Positions 23,605 to 31,803 of a stretch of DNA of 43,433 nucleotides are shown here, piece by piece. The stretch's first letter is position 1, and each line of letters starts with the position of its first letter. Made by a program: the position numbers and the translations under genes. The stretch covers positions 1 through 43,433 of the forward strand of contig JALOQL010000002.1 of the NCBI GenBank assembly GCA_025453415.1, given 5' to 3'. The DNA is from Minisyncoccota bacterium. GTDB taxonomy: Bacteria > Patescibacteriota > Minisyncoccia > Minisyncoccales > UBA5738. The notes under the pieces are model-generated. The model worked only from the letters and a program-made list of their open reading frames with translations. It was not told where the DNA came from and did no database searches.

Positions 23605-25940
23605 CGCTTTTTATGGAATTCTTCGGCCGCCCGGCGCAAACAATCCCGCGTTTCCCGCGCCGCCCGCTCCCAGGAATAACGCTCGCAGGCCAGCCGGCGG
23701 CCGGCCCGTCCCATCGCTTCCAAATCTTTTTCCCTGGCAAAGATATCCTCGATTCTACTTGCCAAACTCTGCGCATCGCCCGCCCGGAAAACAAAACCGC
23801 AGCCGCTCTCTTCAATGGGTTCGGCAATCCCCCGCACCCCGCCCGCGAGCACCGGCAAACCGCAAGCCAGGTAATCGTAAAGCTTTAAAGGCGAAAAACC
23901 GTACCCAAGATCAAGTTTTGACCGCGAAATATAGCCGATGTCGAAAGAATTCAGATATTGCGGCAATTCTTCATAATCGACCCAGTCTCTGAAAATAAAT
24001 TCCTTTCCCAAACGCAGATCCTTCACCAATTTTTCCAAACTTGCCCGGCATTCGCCGCCGCCCACCAAAAGATAACGCACCGAACCGATGCCCCGGCTTT
24101 TGAGCCGCGCGGCCGCCTCGACCAATGTTTCCAGATCCTGCCATAAACCAATGGACCCGGCAAAACCGACGTAAAAAAAACCTTCGGCAAGGCCAATCCC
24201 GCGGCGACACGCCTGTTTGTCGAGCGGCCGGTAAATCCCGGTGTCGGTCCCGTTGGAGATCACTCTGACCGTATCTTCCCTTAATTTGAACCTTTTGACA
24301 AGCCGGTCTTTGATGCCGGCGGTGACGCAAATCACCTGCGCCGCCAGGCGGTAATTCACGCGCTCGGAAAACCCGAAAACCGCCAAAAGCCAGCCGGGAT
24401 AGCCGGCAAGCCGCAGTTCGTCATCGATCATGCCGTTGACCTCGACCACATAAGGCACGCCAAATATCCAACACCAAAGAGGTACGGCCAGATCAAACCT
24501 TTCCTTGCGGTTGTAGACCGCGTCGGGCCTAAACTTCACCAAAAGATAAGGCAGGTATAAAAACCGCATCAGCTCCGCGTAAAGGTAAGATTTAAATGAC
24601 CCTGGCTTAACCGGAATTTCCACGGTCCTCAAAGAAAATTTGCCGCCGGCCTTCGCGCCCCTTGCCACCTCATGGCGCGGCACCAGCAACAACAGATCGT
24701 CGCCCAGCGCCATAAGGTTTTTGGCGATTTGCGCGAAATGCCTTTTTTCCAAGACCGGGTCGATGCTTGGCGAAGTATAAATTATCTTCATGTCTTTGAA
24801 GGCGGGTTGAGCGCTCCGCCCCCCCATCCTTTGCGTCAGCAACGAAATCGCGCGGCGATAATATTCCAGGTCGGATTTTTGGACGAAAATGACTTCGAAA
24901 ACCCGGTTCCCCGATATCCGGCAATAAACCGCCACCATGACCGAAAAAAGGACCAGGCAGGAGATGGAAAACGACCATGCCGCCCCGTCCACGCCAAACC
25001 GAGGGATCAGGACCAACGACAACACCACGCTCGTAACCAGGGAAAGAATATTGATATAGGCATTGATCATGGGCTTGCCGCGGCCGGCAAAATCATTGCC
25101 CAGCGCAATTAGGCCGCTGGTGGCGACAATACCGATCAGGGAAATGTTCAGCGGCGAGACCGCGCCCAGGAAAGCAGTCGAATAAAGGAATAAGACTATG
25201 AAATGGCTGAAAATGTAAATCCCGGCGGCGGCAACTACGGACAAAAAAAGCACATTCCGCGAAACCAGCGGCGTTATCCGCTTCAGTTTTTCCGGATCGG
25301 TTTCGCAGGCGACCCGGGGAAAAAGCACCAAACCGGTCGACTGGGCGATGAGCCAGATCTTTTCCGAGATCCCTCGCGCGACCGAGTACAATCCGACCGC
25401 CGCCGGCGACAGGAAAAAATTTATTAAAAAAACATCGTTGCGCTGGCGCAAAAATGAAAAAAGCGACCCCAGGTAAATTTTACCCCCGTAAACAAGCATG
25501 TCCCTGGCATATGAACCGTTGAATGCGAACGAAAAGCCGCCGGCCGCCCGCTTGCTCCAAACCCAAAGCAAAAAAAATACCGCGACATAAGATAAATATT
25601 CCGGGCCGATATTGGGGAAAAGCCGCCCGCCGAACAATACCACCGCGGCGGCACCCGCCGCCAATGCCAGCAAGGAAACCAAAAAGGAAAGAATGACGGT
25701 ATTTCCCAAAGCCTGCGCCGGAAGATATTTTTTCCGGCCGATATTGTAGATAGCGGCCGAACCGATGCCCGGGTTGGCAAATGTCGCCAAAAGCGACGCG
25801 AAAAGCGCCGCCATGGCATAAATACCTTTTCCTTCGGGATCAAGCGCCCGCGCCACGATCACCGACGAAACCAACGTCAGGAAAAAACCGGCGATATTGG
25901 CGGCGAAAGTAAAAATCGTATCTTTCAGGAATTTTCCCAT
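23601..25940 (-). CDS. fusion of an internally shortened flippase with a GT4 glycosyltransferase
   Basis: A single 779-residue frame. Residues 1-~370 are a Wzx-like MOP protein (SSVIVARALDPEGKGIYAM, FLINFFLSPAAVGLYSV, FGVDGAAWSFSIS). Residues 384-779 are a GT4 enzyme that starts MKIIYTSPSIDP and has VYVVEVNG-like PYVVEVNGMIDDELRL, NGTDTGIYRP, FVGFAGSIG-type FYVGFAGSIGLW and SPLKLYDYLACGLPVLAGG. The join lies directly after the usual flippase C-terminus, and the GT half begins at a methionine (codon 24789-24791), as if a stop between two genes had been lost. Compared with the flippase at 20139-21455, about 64 residues (two to three helices) are missing between LFP (107-109) and LINFF (172-176), so transport may be altered or lost. 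No ribosome site precedes the internal Met. A chimeric export-and-extend enzyme is possible. Confidence 0.9.
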   Translation of the reverse strand: MGKFLKDTIFTFAANIAGFFLTLVSSVIVARALDPEGKGIYAMAALFASLLATFANPGIGSAAIYNIGRKKYLPAQALGNTVILSFLVSLLALAAGAAAVVLFGGRLFPNIGPEYLSYVAVFFLLWVWSKRAAGGFSFAFNGSYARDMLVYGGKIYLGSLFSFLRQRNDVFLINFFLSPAAVGLYSVARGISEKIWLIAQSTGLVLFPRVACETDPEKLKRITPLVSRNVLFLSVVAAAGIYIFSHFIVLFLYSTAFLGAVSPLNISLIGIVATSGLIALGNDFAGRGKPMINAYINILSLVTSVVLSLVLIPRFGVDGAAWSFSISCLVLFSVMVAVYCRISGNRVFEVIFVQKSDLEYYRRAISLLTQRMGGRSAQPAFKDMKIIYTSPSIDPVLEKRHFAQIAKNLMALGDDLLLLVPRHEVARGAKAGGKFSLRTVEIPVKPGSFKSYLYAELMRFLYLPYLLVKFRPDAVYNRKERFDLAVPLWCWIFGVPYVVEVNGMIDDELRLAGYPGWLLAVFGFSERVNYRLAAQVICVTAGIKDRLVKRFKLREDTVRVISNGTDTGIYRPLDKQACRRGIGLAEGFFYVGFAGSIGLWQDLETLVEAAARLKSRGIGSVRYLLVGGGECRASLEKLVKDLRLGKEFIFRDWVDYEELPQYLNSFDIGYISRSKLDLGYGFSPLKLYDYLACGLPVLAGGVRGIAEPIEESGCGFVFRAGDAQSLASRIEDIFAREKDLEAMGRAGRRLACERYSWERAARETRDCLRRAAEEFHKKR

Positions 25941-25951
25941 CTCCTGTTTGA

Positions 25952-27772
25952 TTAGTTATCCGGAAAAAAACGCCTTAAGAAAAGTTCGAAGGTTGCGATA
26001 TACATTATCTTCATTGAATTATCCCTTTGCCCGGAATATTGCTGGTCAAAAAGCTTGGCAATATATCTTTTACTAAGATAGCGTTGCGATAAAAGATTTC
26101 TTTCATCCGACAAAAGTTTCCCGAAGAATTCCCGCCATGAGCCTTCTTTGGCAAACCATTTTTCAAAATCGACATAATTGCGCTTTGTCCAAAAAGCAAC
26201 CTTTCCGGCGGTCGCTTGCCGCACAATTTGCCGGACCGTATCCAGCCGGCTCCGAAAATTGGCGCCTGCCTGCCACAGCCATCGCGGCGCGTCGGCGCGC
26301 ACGCCGGTGGAATTATATGGTATGGCAGCCAGCTTGGGAAAACGCTTCGCCAGCAATCGGCGGTAAATGCGATGCTGGCTTCTCATGCCAGGCGGCAACG
26401 CCATTATGACATCAATAAAACCATTGTCCATCGCCGGTGAAGAGTGTTCGACCTGCGACCGCATCAGGCGGTAGCCTTCCATCGTGAACCGCCTCACGTG
26501 ATTATCCAAGAAAAATTTATCGATATGGTTGGCTAAATCTTCGCAAGAAGACGCGGCAAAACTCTCCTCCAGGGAAAACCGCGGCCATTCTTGGGATTTA
26601 TCGTAAAAACCGGCGTTAAAAAGCTCTCCCCTCTCTTCATGGGAAAAGAGCGCCGTTTGGTATATCGCTTCTTTCAATCGTTCCCGGTCATGGACATGAG
26701 AGAACTTGTCCAAATAGCTGCCTCCCAAAGTCAGGTCAAGCGCAAAACCATCAAATACGACCTCGGCATCGCGCGCCGCCAATTTATGGATAGGCGGAAT
26801 ATACCCCACGCCAATATAATCCATGCCTTCAGTTATTTCCACTGCCTCGGACGCGCCCTGGGTAATTATTTGCGGCTCAATATCAAAGCAATTCCAGGGC
26901 AGATTTAAACGATTGGCCACCTTTTGGGCAATCCGGACTTCTTCGCAATCGGCGCCGCCAAAAGAAAACGCCCGGAAGTTACCCCTGGCATCCGCCGGAA
27001 TAAGGCCGGCCACCAAACGCGAATCCAGGCCACCGCTCAGTGATACCGAGCCAGTCCGGGAAGGTCGCGTCCGTAAGACCATCGCCCGATCAAGCGTCTG
27101 CGCCAATTCGTCAACGAATCGCGCCTCGCTTTTTACATTGTCGGGCGAATATGGAAAATCCCAATACCGATCAAAATCCGCCTTCCCGCCTTGAAAAGAG
27201 AATATCGTCCCGGCCGGAAAAGCGCGCACGCCTCCGAAAAATGTCTTATCGCCCAATAACTTTCCGAAAGCAAACCAATCCGCGACCGCGGCCTCATCTA
27301 GTCGCGGCGCACCTCCGGCCCGTGCCACCGCCGCGGCGGACGGGGCAAGCATAAAATAATTTGAATCTATCGCGAAGAAATGCGGCCGGGAACCAAAACG
27401 GTCGCTGGCAACCAATGTCTTTCTTTGATTAAAATCGTGGATACAGATAATAAATGAACCGTTTAAGCGGTGAATAAAATCCACGCCTTCTTTCTCGTAA
27501 AGACCAAGGCACAACTTGGCATCATTTCCGCTCTCCGCGGTTCCATACAGTTCACCGTCAAGCATGACCGCCACGCTCCGGTCATGGTTAAAAACCGGCT
27601 GCGGCCCAGGATTGAATGTTCCTAAATGAAGGCGAGCTCCGCAAAATGAAGCATGGCAAAAACGGTCGGTTTGGAAATGGCCGCGACCCATTGCTGCGGA
27701 AATCATTTTTTCCAGCAATGCTCCATCGATGGCAATATTTGACGATGGCGCAACACAGATCAATCCAGGCAT
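25952..27772 (-). CDS. AsnB-like amidotransferase lacking the N-terminal cysteine
   Basis: The start is set at the ATG at 27772 (606 residues), 13 bases after the preceding stop; the frame extends upstream, but only as shadow of the GT4 gene. The N-terminal half resembles the class II glutaminase domain (VMLDGELYG, SDRFGSRPHFF). However, it begins MPGLICVAP, so residue 2 is Pro instead of the catalytic Cys of MCGI-type enzymes. The synthetase half has the intact ATP loop SGGLDS (246-251). Relatives in O-antigen clusters make uronamides. Here a free ammonia source or a different acyl-transfer reaction is needed. Possible target: the uronic acid of the wbp pathway. Another option is an amide or lactam-forming enzyme with a dead glutaminase domain. 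Confidence 0.85.
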   Translation of the reverse strand: MPGLICVAPSSNIAIDGALLEKMISAAMGRGHFQTDRFCHASFCGARLHLGTFNPGPQPVFNHDRSVAVMLDGELYGTAESGNDAKLCLGLYEKEGVDFIHRLNGSFIICIHDFNQRKTLVASDRFGSRPHFFAIDSNYFMLAPSAAAVARAGGAPRLDEAAVADWFAFGKLLGDKTFFGGVRAFPAGTIFSFQGGKADFDRYWDFPYSPDNVKSEARFVDELAQTLDRAMVLRTRPSRTGSVSLSGGLDSRLVAGLIPADARGNFRAFSFGGADCEEVRIAQKVANRLNLPWNCFDIEPQIITQGASEAVEITEGMDYIGVGYIPPIHKLAARDAEVVFDGFALDLTLGGSYLDKFSHVHDRERLKEAIYQTALFSHEERGELFNAGFYDKSQEWPRFSLEESFAASSCEDLANHIDKFFLDNHVRRFTMEGYRLMRSQVEHSSPAMDNGFIDVIMALPPGMRSQHRIYRRLLAKRFPKLAAIPYNSTGVRADAPRWLWQAGANFRSRLDTVRQIVRQATAGKVAFWTKRNYVDFEKWFAKEGSWREFFGKLLSDERNLLSQRYLSKRYIAKLFDQQYSGQRDNSMKIMYIATFELFLRRFFPDN

Positions 27773-27785
27773 ATTTTTTTGGCAA

Positions 27786-28964
27786 TCATCGCTTTTTTGA
27801 GATTTGGCAGTATGCTTCGTGCAGCTGTTTACCCACGGCCGCAAGGCTGAAATTATCCGCGGCATACCTGTTCAACTCTTTTGGCGCATAATCCTGGCAA
27901 TGATCCAGCATTCGGACCACCGCGGCGGCCAATGAGGATTTGTCGCCCAACGGCACCAGTATTCCCCGGTTCGCGCTGATAGTCCGGCGAAATGCCGGAA
28001 TATCATAGGCCACCACCGGAATACCGCAAGCCAAAGCCTCGACCGTGCTGGCGCCAAAAGTTTCCCCATAGCTGGGATGCAGCATAAAATCACATTGCCG
28101 CATCATCCGGGCAACCTCCTGTTTTGGCTGTAAACCATGGAAAATGGCCCGATCGCCGATCCCCAATTGCCGCGCCATTTCTTCGTAATCTCCCTGACGC
28201 GGCCCGCCGCCGAAAATATGCATTTGCCAACCGGAACGCTCCCTTAGCTTTACCAGCACCTCCAATATATCGCCGATCCCCTTTTCCGGAAGCAGATTTC
28301 CGACGAACACGATCCGCTTGGGCCGCCCATCGATTCCGCACTTTGACTCCGGAAAAAAAATCGAAGTATCCACCGCGTTGGGAATGACGCGGAAATTAGC
28401 TTTGATCCCGTAGGATTGGATCGCTGCCATCAACGGCTGGCTCACCGGCAACACCGCGTCCGCCAAGCCGAACGCCAAACGGGCTTTTAATATCTCTGAC
28501 GCCGGCAAAGCTTTGCGAGAAAAAATACTCCAATGTTCGGTGACCGCGACCGGAATACCGAGGCGCCGGCCAATGGCAACCGCCGCCAATCCGGAAACAT
28601 AGACATGGGCATGAATCACATCCGGGGTAAAACCACTTCTTTTAATTTGCCGGAAAGCGCGGCCGACACACCATAGATATGTTGCCAGCGAAGTTCCCGG
28701 CAAACGCGGTTTTCGGTAAAACAATCTGTAAGTGACAATCCCCTGCGCCACTTCCGGGTCGCTTTCCTCCTCAATCTGCCACAATCGTCTTGCCCCCGAA
28801 TCCGCCTGGATCCAATACAGAACCCGCACGTCATCATTTATCTTTGCGGCTTTCGCGTGTTCGCGCACAAAAACGTTATCGGCCGGATGGTCTTTGGTGG
28901 GATAGCTTCCGGTGATAAAAAGCACCTTCAACCGGCGTTTGCCGGTTACGCTTTCGGACACCAT
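27786..28964 (-). CDS. GT4-family glycosyltransferase
   Basis: A 392-residue GT-B enzyme with a full GT4 pattern: KVLFITGSYPTKDHPADNVF, PDVIHAHVYVSGLAAVAI, VTEHWSIF in the acceptor half; FRVIPNAVDTSIFFP, RIVFVGNLLPEKGIGDI, HIFGGGP, HPSYGETFGASTVEALACG and VAYDIPAFRRTI in the donor half. The E-x7-E motif lies in GETFGASTVEAL. Such enzymes add hexoses from UDP- or GDP-sugars and keep the anomeric configuration. The first ~10 residues (MVSESVTGKR) are extra, and an ATG further in could be used, but none has a better ribosome site. It starts 3 bases after the radical SAM stop. Confidence 0.92.
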   Translation of the reverse strand: MVSESVTGKRRLKVLFITGSYPTKDHPADNVFVREHAKAAKINDDVRVLYWIQADSGARRLWQIEEESDPEVAQGIVTYRLFYRKPRLPGTSLATYLWCVGRAFRQIKRSGFTPDVIHAHVYVSGLAAVAIGRRLGIPVAVTEHWSIFSRKALPASEILKARLAFGLADAVLPVSQPLMAAIQSYGIKANFRVIPNAVDTSIFFPESKCGIDGRPKRIVFVGNLLPEKGIGDILEVLVKLRERSGWQMHIFGGGPRQGDYEEMARQLGIGDRAIFHGLQPKQEVARMMRQCDFMLHPSYGETFGASTVEALACGIPVVAYDIPAFRRTISANRGILVPLGDKSSLAAAVVRMLDHCQDYAPKELNRYAADNFSLAAVGKQLHEAYCQISKKR

Positions 28965-28967
28965 GCT

Positions 28968-30011
28968 TCAAATATTATTACAGGGGCAGGTCCGGCAAGG
29001 GGCAAGTTCGGGCCGTCTTTTATCCAAGAAATCCCGCCGCCGTTCCTGGAAGTGGGCGTTGTTCCAAACGTCCTTGTCGTAGAATTTGCCATTGCCGCGC
29101 ATGTTCAGTATCTGGCCGGTGCAGCCGCCCACGTCCCCTTCGCCGTCGACCCGGATCAGGCGGAAATAATCCGCGCAGTAACGCTCCCGGCGGTTGCGGT
29201 CCAAAAGCGTGGGCATATTGATCTTCAGGCCGCAATCCCCTTTCTTCACTTGGTCCAAGATCTTGACCGCATCGGCATCATCGCGAAACAACGACCGCTC
29301 CTCGGCGGTGAATCCCGGCGAGGGCGAGGGCAGGAAGTTATGGAAAGTCGCGCCGTCAACGCCGCATTGGCGCGCGTAGTCGATCATCTTGAAAATATCT
29401 TTGACATTCTGCCGGTCCAAAATATAAGAAAATGTTATTTCGAGCTGCGATTTCCGCGCGTTCCTTTCGGCAACCAGCTTGATCACGTTCTCACGGACCT
29501 TGGCATGGAATTCCCTGGGCTGGCCGGTCATGCGGAAGAATTCTTCCTCGTTGTGGCCGTCAACGCTGATCTCGATCGCCGCCAACCCGCATTCCAGAAC
29601 GTCGTTTATCTTGTCATCCAGCACGGTGCCGTTGGAAACCGTTACGGCATTCATCTTGCGCTCAAACACCGCGTAACGGACCATCTTGAAAAAATCCGGA
29701 TTAAGCAGCGGCTCGCCGGTACCGATGAAAGAGATCCCTTGCGCGTTGCGGAATCTATCCGCGAAACGGCGGAAAGTTTCAAAATCGATGTCGCGGCCGC
29801 CGGGGTAGTTGTAGCCGCTGTGTTTGATCTTTTTGGAATGGGTCTGGCACATGTCGCAAGCATAAGTGCACCGATTGGTAACGTGTATCGACAGCTCGAT
29901 CGGATCGTAAAACAGCCGCGGGCCCCGGGGCAGGAATTTATATTTGGCGTAATTGATGACCTGGCCGGGGGTTATTTGGCCGGTAATTAGTTTTTTAATG
30001 ATTGGTTTCAT
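28968..30011 (-). CDS. radical SAM protein with SPASM-type C-terminus
   Basis: The start is the ATG at 30011 (MKPIIKKLITGQ, 347 residues); the open frame further upstream overlaps the GT2 gene. The core has the [4Fe-4S] motif CTYACDMC (CxxxCxxC), GTGEPLLNPDF and SNGTVLDD. The C-terminal region adds cysteines in ERYCADYF, GGCTGQI and APCRTCPCN, the spacing expected for a SPASM or twitch auxiliary cluster. Related genes occur in glycan and peptide-modification clusters, and some make sugar dehydrogenations or epimerisations. The position among glycosyltransferases suggests sugar or lipid-sugar chemistry; no small peptide substrate gene is visible nearby. Confidence 0.88.
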   Translation of the reverse strand: MKPIIKKLITGQITPGQVINYAKYKFLPRGPRLFYDPIELSIHVTNRCTYACDMCQTHSKKIKHSGYNYPGGRDIDFETFRRFADRFRNAQGISFIGTGEPLLNPDFFKMVRYAVFERKMNAVTVSNGTVLDDKINDVLECGLAAIEISVDGHNEEEFFRMTGQPREFHAKVRENVIKLVAERNARKSQLEITFSYILDRQNVKDIFKMIDYARQCGVDGATFHNFLPSPSPGFTAEERSLFRDDADAVKILDQVKKGDCGLKINMPTLLDRNRRERYCADYFRLIRVDGEGDVGGCTGQILNMRGNGKFYDKDVWNNAHFQERRRDFLDKRRPELAPCRTCPCNNI

Positions 30012-30033
30012 ATTATGAATCTTCAATAGTAAA

Positions 30034-31050
30034 CTAACACGCAGGCGGTGCATTATCAACCGCCGGCACCGTTTTTTTGCCCGCAACCGTATCGTTGAAA
30101 AAATCCAGCCGGCCGGCCTTGATCGGGTTTCGATGGCGCCAACAATACCAAAAAGCCGCGGCCAGCCATTTTAATTCCGCAAACGCCGCCTTCCGGTCTT
30201 TTGAAAAAAGAACTCTTGCCAGGGTAAAACCCAGCTCGCCGGCGCGGCTCCAAACATAGCAAAAGCGATCGCGGCGGCCGCGGCCAAAGAGCTTGCAAAA
30301 AAGATACCATCCGTAAACCTGGCGCATGTAAATGAATTCTTTGGCCGCCGCCCGGCCCGCCGGCGAGCTTTTATGGACAAGTTTTGCCGCCGGAGTGATG
30401 AAAAGCGAACCGGGATATTTTTTGAAAACGCGGTAGGAAAATTCCAGGTCCTCGCCGTCGGAATATTTCTTTAGGTTTTCGTCATAAAAGAATTCGCCGT
30501 ACACCCGCCTCTTGAAAGAATGGTTGGCGCCGGAAAGCCATTCGCAGCCTATTACCCGGTCCAGCCGCGCCGGATAGGTCGCGCTCACGGACGGCAAGGC
30601 CCGACAGCGATTGTTCTCCAAATGGTAATGGCAAAACATCCGGCGAAAAAAATTCCTTTTTAAAGAAAACCTTTCCTGCTTGATATATCCCTGCACTCCC
30701 AGCGCCTGGCGCTGCTTGCGGTAAACCGCCGATATTCCGCGGACATAATCCTTGTCCAGGATCACATCGTCATCCAAAAAAATAATGATCTCGCCATGGG
30801 TCGCTTTGACGCCAAGGTTGCGCGCCACGGTCAAACTATTCTCTTGGCGGTTCTCCAAATAATCCAATCGGACGCCGCGGCGCGCGAATTCGTCTTTCCT
30901 TCGCGACACCAAAGAGCGGGTCGGGGCATCATCGCCGTTATCGACCACCAGCACCTCGACGGGCAATTCGCTTTGCGCCAAGATCGACCCCAGGCATTCG
31001 TCAAGATCGCGCGTTCGCTTGTATGTTGGAATGATGACTGAAATTTCCAT
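30034..31050 (-). CDS. GT2 glycosyltransferase
   Basis: A 338-residue GT-A enzyme: EISVIIPTYKRTRDLDECLGS, VLVVDNGDDAPTRSLV, and the metal-site DxD as FLDDDVILDKDY, with SDGEDLEFSYRVFKKYP supplying the catalytic acidic residues. Unlike the two GT2 paralogues at 12687 and 16008 it has no C-terminal membrane helices. The C-terminal ~90 residues are basic and aromatic (YGWYLFCKLFGRGRRDRF), which may lie on the membrane. It is placed between a methyltransferase (3 bases upstream) and the radical SAM gene. The rhamnosyl- or hexosyl-transferase class is possible; the donor is unknown. Confidence 0.9.
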   Translation of the reverse strand: MEISVIIPTYKRTRDLDECLGSILAQSELPVEVLVVDNGDDAPTRSLVSRRKDEFARRGVRLDYLENRQENSLTVARNLGVKATHGEIIIFLDDDVILDKDYVRGISAVYRKQRQALGVQGYIKQERFSLKRNFFRRMFCHYHLENNRCRALPSVSATYPARLDRVIGCEWLSGANHSFKRRVYGEFFYDENLKKYSDGEDLEFSYRVFKKYPGSLFITPAAKLVHKSSPAGRAAAKEFIYMRQVYGWYLFCKLFGRGRRDRFCYVWSRAGELGFTLARVLFSKDRKAAFAELKWLAAAFWYCWRHRNPIKAGRLDFFNDTVAGKKTVPAVDNAPPAC

Positions 31051-31053
31051 GTT

Positions 31054-31788
31054 TCAAATCTCGATATTTTTTACCGAGACCAAATAACCGGCTTCCTGCC
31101 AATTCTTGTCCGGCCAAACATCGGCCGGTATTTTTTCCGCGGTGATCTTATCCGCGGCGACATATTTTCCCAAGAGCCGGCGGTAATCGCGGCGCCAGCA
31201 GCCGCGCCAGTATTCCCCCCGGCCACGAGCCGAATCCGAATGCCATTCAAGCAGGAAAAGCGACTTCCGCGCGATCCGCAGCAAATTGCCGATTACATTT
31301 TCAATAATTTCCGGACCCGCGTAAAGCAGGACCGCGTCCGTAAAGACCGCGTCATAGCTTTTATCCGGGATCTTATCCAATTCCGTCATTTTCATCGCCG
31401 CCAGTTCGACATTTGTCAAATTATTTTTGACAAATAATCGCCGCCCCTGCTCGATCGAACGCGGATCAAGATCAATGCCGGTTAAGCGAGCTTGGGGAAA
31501 TTCCCGAGCCAGCCAATAAAGGTTGGCGCCATAGCCGCATCCCGCTTCCAAGACCGACTCAAACGGCCCCGCCGCGGCAATTTTTTTTGCCAAAAACGCG
31601 CGATGCGGATGGTTAAGGTTCTCCAGGTCCTTAGCCACTTCCTCCCGGGATCGGCCCAGCCAGCGGCGCCGCGCCATACTTGCGCCGGCAATCACGGCCA
31701 AAATCCCTAAAACAGCCCAATACGTCTTTTTGGACAGCGAATGCAGTATCGGATAACGGCTGATGAACGCTATTATTTTCTCTTTCAT
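31054..31788 (-). CDS. membrane-anchored class I SAM-dependent methyltransferase
   Basis: A 244-residue protein with a predicted membrane helix near the start (TYWAVLGILAVIAGASMA, about 22-39) followed by the RRRWLGRSREE positive patch. This makes it a membrane-tethered cytoplasmic enzyme. The catalytic core has motif I VLEAGCGYGANLYWLA, ribose-binding ARLTGIDLDPRS, ELAAMKMTELDKI and FTDAVLLYAGPE. The FkbM- or Methyltransf_25-like pattern suggests sugar O-methylation, perhaps on a lipid-linked substrate because of the anchor. It is followed, 15 bases upstream in transcription order, by the amidohydrolase that could clear SAM by-products. Confidence 0.83.
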   Translation of the reverse strand: MKEKIIAFISRYPILHSLSKKTYWAVLGILAVIAGASMARRRWLGRSREEVAKDLENLNHPHRAFLAKKIAAAGPFESVLEAGCGYGANLYWLAREFPQARLTGIDLDPRSIEQGRRLFVKNNLTNVELAAMKMTELDKIPDKSYDAVFTDAVLLYAGPEIIENVIGNLLRIARKSLFLLEWHSDSARGRGEYWRGCWRRDYRRLLGKYVAADKITAEKIPADVWPDKNWQEAGYLVSVKNIEI

Positions 31789-31803
31789 GAAAAGCGGAAA
31801 TTT

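Noticed and set aside
27773..27865. N-terminal extension of the AsnB-like gene
   Set aside because: The added residues come from the end of the GT4 gene read in another frame. The ATG at 27772 gives the usual short class II start and a 13-base gap.
28857..29990. 377-codon plus-strand frame
   Set aside because: Mirror of the radical SAM gene, which carries CxxxCxxC and SPASM cysteines on the minus strand.
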